In this document: positions 61,999 through 64,000 of the stretch, one piece after another
Numbering within the stretch: the first letter of the stretch is position 1
Layout: the number at the start of each line of letters is the position of its first letter
Notes under the pieces: model-generated
Told to the model about the DNA's origin: nothing
Databases searched by the model: none
What the model saw: only the letters and a program-made list of their open reading frames with translations
Program-made: the position numbers and the translations under genes
Source of the DNA: RYN-230 sp963829725
Lineage (GTDB): Bacteria; Actinomycetota; Actinomycetes; Streptosporangiales; Streptosporangiaceae
Assembly (NCBI GenBank): GCA_963829725.1
Contig: CAWHJW010000003.1
Span: 168,403 to 232,402, forward strand
Reading direction: 5' to 3'
Length of the DNA stretch: 64,000 nt

Positions 61999-63609
61999 CT
62001 AGGCCCCGGAGTTCCCGGTCCCCGGCCGGCCCCGGGCGCGGCGGCCCGGCAGCCGTGACCGCAGCGACGGCCGCCCGGCCGGCGGTGGCTCCGCAGGGCG
62101 GTCCAGCGCGTCGAGCTGGGCGCGCAGCCAGGCGGTGGGCGGGAGGGCGGCGCCGGCCTCGGCCAGGGCATCGCGCCGCCGGTGCCGTTCGGTGTCGGGC
62201 ATGAGCAGCGCCTCGTGCAGCGCCTCAGCCGTCTGCGTCACGTCGAACGGGTTGACGAGCAGGGCGCCCGGGCCGAGTTCCGCGGCCGCGCCGGCCTCGG
62301 TGGACAGGACCAGCACGCAGCCCCGCTCGGCCAGTATGGGGCCCTCCTTGGCGACCAGGTTCATCCCGTCCCGGATCGGGTTCACCAGCAGCACGTCGGC
62401 CAGCTGGTAGGCGGCCAGGGAGCGTGGGTAGTCGTCGTTGACCTGGAGGATCAGCGGGTCCCAGTCGTCGGTGCCGAACTCGTCCACGATCTCGGCCGCC
62501 ATCCGCTGCACCCGCGCGGTGTACTCGCGGTACTCCGGCAGGTCGTGCCGGGACGGGTAGGCGAAGGCCAGATGGGTCACCCGGCCCCGCCATTCCGGGT
62601 GCCCGATCAGCAGCTCACGGTAGGCGGCCAGGCCGCGCACGATGTTCTTGGACGGCTCGGTCCGGTCAACGCGGACGATCAGCTGCAGGCCGCGGGTCGC
62701 CTCGCTCAGCGCCGTCACATGGGCCTGCACGTCGGCGGCCGCGGCCCGGTCCCGCAGTTCCGCGGCGTCCACCCCGAGCGGGTGCACGCCGACCGTGGTG
62801 ACGTGGCCCCGGTGCCGGACGAACCGCCGCTGCGGGTCCACCTCGGCGCCGAGGAACTCTGCGCAGCAGGCCATGAACGCCTCCGCCCAGCGCTGGCACA
62901 GGAACCCGGCATGGTCCGCGCCGAGCATGCCGTCGAGCACCTCGCGGCCCACCTCGTCGGGGAGCAGCCGGTAGTAGTCCGGCGGCGCCCAGGGCGTGTG
63001 CGAGAAATGCGCGATCCGCACGCCGGTGCCCTGGTCGGCGAGCATCCGCGGGACCAGCGGCAGGTGGTAGTCCTGGATCATGGCCCTGACCTGGACGGAT
63101 CGGCCGCCGCTGCCCTCCGCGGCCCCCTTGGCCAGTGCGGCCGCGAAGGCCGCGTTGTAACTGCGGAACGACTCCCACTCCCGGCTGAACATGTGCCCGA
63201 AGCCTGGCTGGTTGGGCGTGTCGTACAGCATGTGGTGCACGAACCACAGTGTCGAGTTGGCCACGGAGTTGTACGCGCGCTGGAAAGTGACCGGCGGGAT
63301 GTCCAGCATCAGCACGGCGGGCCGGACGCTGGCCCCGGCCCCGCTGACGTCGTCGGGCCCGCCCGCGCCGAGCAGGGCCGCCGCCGCGCCGGCGTCGATC
63401 CGGCCTTCCGGCGCGCCGCGCGCCGCGGTCCGGTCGGCGTCGCTGAGCGCGGCGCACACCCACAGCACGTCGGCCTGGCCGCTCACTGAGGAAAGCCCGG
63501 AGACCAGGCCCCCCGCTCCCCGGCTGGCCACCAGGGAACCGTCCTCGCCGAGGCTGAACGAGACCGGTCCCCGGTTCGACGCGATGAGCACCCGCTGATC
63601 CGCGGTCAT
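61999..63609 (-). CDS. otsA: Trehalose-6-phosphate synthase (GT20)
   Basis: 536 residues with GT20 marks: VLIASNRGPVSFSLGEDGSL, WFVHHMLYDTPNQPGFGHMF, MIQDYHLPLVPRMLADQG, RIAHFSHTPWAPPDYYRLLP, IVRVDRTEPSKNIVRGLAAY and LVNPIRDGMNLVAKEGPILA. It makes trehalose-6-phosphate from UDP-glucose (or GDP-glucose) and glucose-6-phosphate for stress protection. The C-terminal 45 residues are basic and disordered. No phosphatase (OtsB) is adjacent. It converges with the DUF3263 gene; the ATG at 63609 follows the family start. Confidence 0.9.
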   Translation of the reverse strand: MTADQRVLIASNRGPVSFSLGEDGSLVASRGAGGLVSGLSSVSGQADVLWVCAALSDADRTAARGAPEGRIDAGAAAALLGAGGPDDVSGAGASVRPAVLMLDIPPVTFQRAYNSVANSTLWFVHHMLYDTPNQPGFGHMFSREWESFRSYNAAFAAALAKGAAEGSGGRSVQVRAMIQDYHLPLVPRMLADQGTGVRIAHFSHTPWAPPDYYRLLPDEVGREVLDGMLGADHAGFLCQRWAEAFMACCAEFLGAEVDPQRRFVRHRGHVTTVGVHPLGVDAAELRDRAAAADVQAHVTALSEATRGLQLIVRVDRTEPSKNIVRGLAAYRELLIGHPEWRGRVTHLAFAYPSRHDLPEYREYTARVQRMAAEIVDEFGTDDWDPLILQVNDDYPRSLAAYQLADVLLVNPIRDGMNLVAKEGPILAERGCVLVLSTEAGAAAELGPGALLVNPFDVTQTAEALHEALLMPDTERHRRRDALAEAGAALPPTAWLRAQLDALDRPAEPPPAGRPSLRSRLPGRRARGRPGTGNSGA

Positions 63610-63684
63610 GAAGTGAGGCTAGCCGGAAGCGGACCTGGGCACGCGTCCGGCATCGGCTAGAGTGTCAGGTACAAGTTCATAACG

Positions 63685-63816
63685 CTCATCCAGAGGGGTG
63701 GAGGGATACGGCCCGGTGAAGCCCCGGCAACCATCACGGTGAGGTGTGCCCGCGAGGCCATTCCCGTGACAGGTGCCAAGTCCGGCCCGCGGCCATCCGG
63801 CCGAGGGGCAGATGAG
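63685..63816 (+). promoter_or_regulatory. SAM-I (S-box) riboswitch
   Basis: The element closes with P1 arms CTCATC (63685-63690) and GATGAG (63811-63816). Inside are the conserved core strings CAGAGGGGTGGAGGGA, GGCCCGGTGAAGCCCCGGCA, ACC and GGTGCCAAGTCCGGCC. The order and spacing match the SAM-I class, which senses S-adenosylmethionine. It sits in the leader of the threonine synthase gene, whose ribosome site follows within 20 bases, so regulation may act on translation. A TAGAGT box at about 63657 could be the -10 element. Confidence 0.9.
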
Positions 63817-63834
63817 GAGAAAGGGCCTCGCCAC

Positions 63835-64000
63835 GTGAGCACACCGCCGCCCGTCACGACCAGTTCCCCTGTTTCTTCCCGCTTCGGGTACGCCAGCAGC
63901 CTTGGCTGCCGCGAATGCGGCCAGGCCTACCCGCTCGGTTCCACGCACGCCTGCGCGGAATGTTTCGGGCCGCTCGAGGTCCGCTACGACTACCCGCAGC
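63835..64000 (+). CDS. thrC: Threonine synthase (N-terminal part, runs off the window)
   Basis: The frame starts at GTG 63835 and reads STPPPVTTSSPVSSRFGYAS, SLGCRECGQAYPLGSTHACA and ECFGPLEVRYDYPQ before the edge. The CxxC...CxxC rubredoxin-like leader is typical of actinobacterial ThrC. The PLP lysine region lies outside the window. The enzyme normally converts O-phosphohomoserine to threonine. Control by a SAM riboswitch links it to methionine supply. Confidence 0.8.
   Translation, partial: MSTPPPVTTSSPVSSRFGYASSLGCRECGQAYPLGSTHACAECFGPLEVRYDYPQ

Noticed and set aside
1..64000. CRISPR arrays, rRNA genes, biosynthetic megasynthases
   Set aside because: No regularly spaced repeats of CRISPR size, no rRNA core sequences and no PKS/NRPS motifs were seen.

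Overview
The window is very GC-rich DNA from an actinomycete. The mix of genes (FHA protein, LCP cell-wall enzyme, mycosin-like subtilase, DUF3263, actinobacterial OtsA and ThrC, GTG/TTG starts, AICE-type transfer genes) suggests Streptosporangiales or a related order, but the genus cannot be set from sequence alone. It alternates core-like gene blocks with two decayed mobile regions.

Region 1 (1-13.2 kb) is accessory. It holds an edge-truncated IS4 transposase and a minus-strand module typical of actinomycete integrative and conjugative elements: a replication-relaxation protein, a TraB/FtsK-like translocase and a J-domain membrane protein, all translationally coupled. A DUF6431 protein, an XRE regulator and a divergent GntR regulator follow. 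No integrase or Rep is visible, so this looks like a remnant. A hairpin-rich non-coding stretch (7.75-8.0 kb), an intact IS5 transposase, a broken ISAs1 transposase, a small secreted protein, a solo Clp-N protein and a roughly 340-bp duplicated non-coding unit with two G-quadruplex motifs complete it.

Region 2 (13.2-27.7 kb) is chromosomal. It has a TPP enzyme, a lipoprotein plus divergent FtsH-like protease operon, a HEARH-motif protein, glutaminyl cyclase, a HtrA-type protease whose frame breaks in a 15-bp repeat tract, a membrane FHA protein and its partner, and a frame-broken acyl-CoA ligase/acyl-CoA dehydrogenase pair.

Region 3 (27.2-37.8 kb) is a glycan locus. A GT-C membrane glycosyltransferase, a cellulose-synthase-like GT2, a polyprenol-phosphate mannosyltransferase and a GH5 hydrolase form one overlapping operon. 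A second GH5 lies upstream, UDP-glucose dehydrogenase lies downstream in opposite orientation, and intact and fragmentary copies of a zinc-ribbon protein lie on either side.

Region 4 (37.9-42.6 kb) has small hypotheticals, a lipoprotein, a deleted ECF-sigma/beta-propeller fusion, a GNAT protein, a LysE exporter and tRNA-Thr(TGT).

Region 5 (42.5-51.4 kb) looks like an old island inserted at tRNA-Thr. A broken tyrosine integrase lies next to the tRNA, a degraded tRNA-Thr 3' copy lies at the far end, and IS630, ISL3 and IS66-like debris lies between, around one large intact secreted beta-propeller protein.

Region 6 (51.7-64 kb) is cell-envelope and core metabolism: a sedolisin, an LCP protein, a phosphatase-like membrane protein, a PlsC acyltransferase, a subtilase that has lost its whole catalytic triad, a SAM hydrolase-type protein, DUF3263, OtsA, and a SAM-I riboswitch in front of a threonine synthase that runs off the end.
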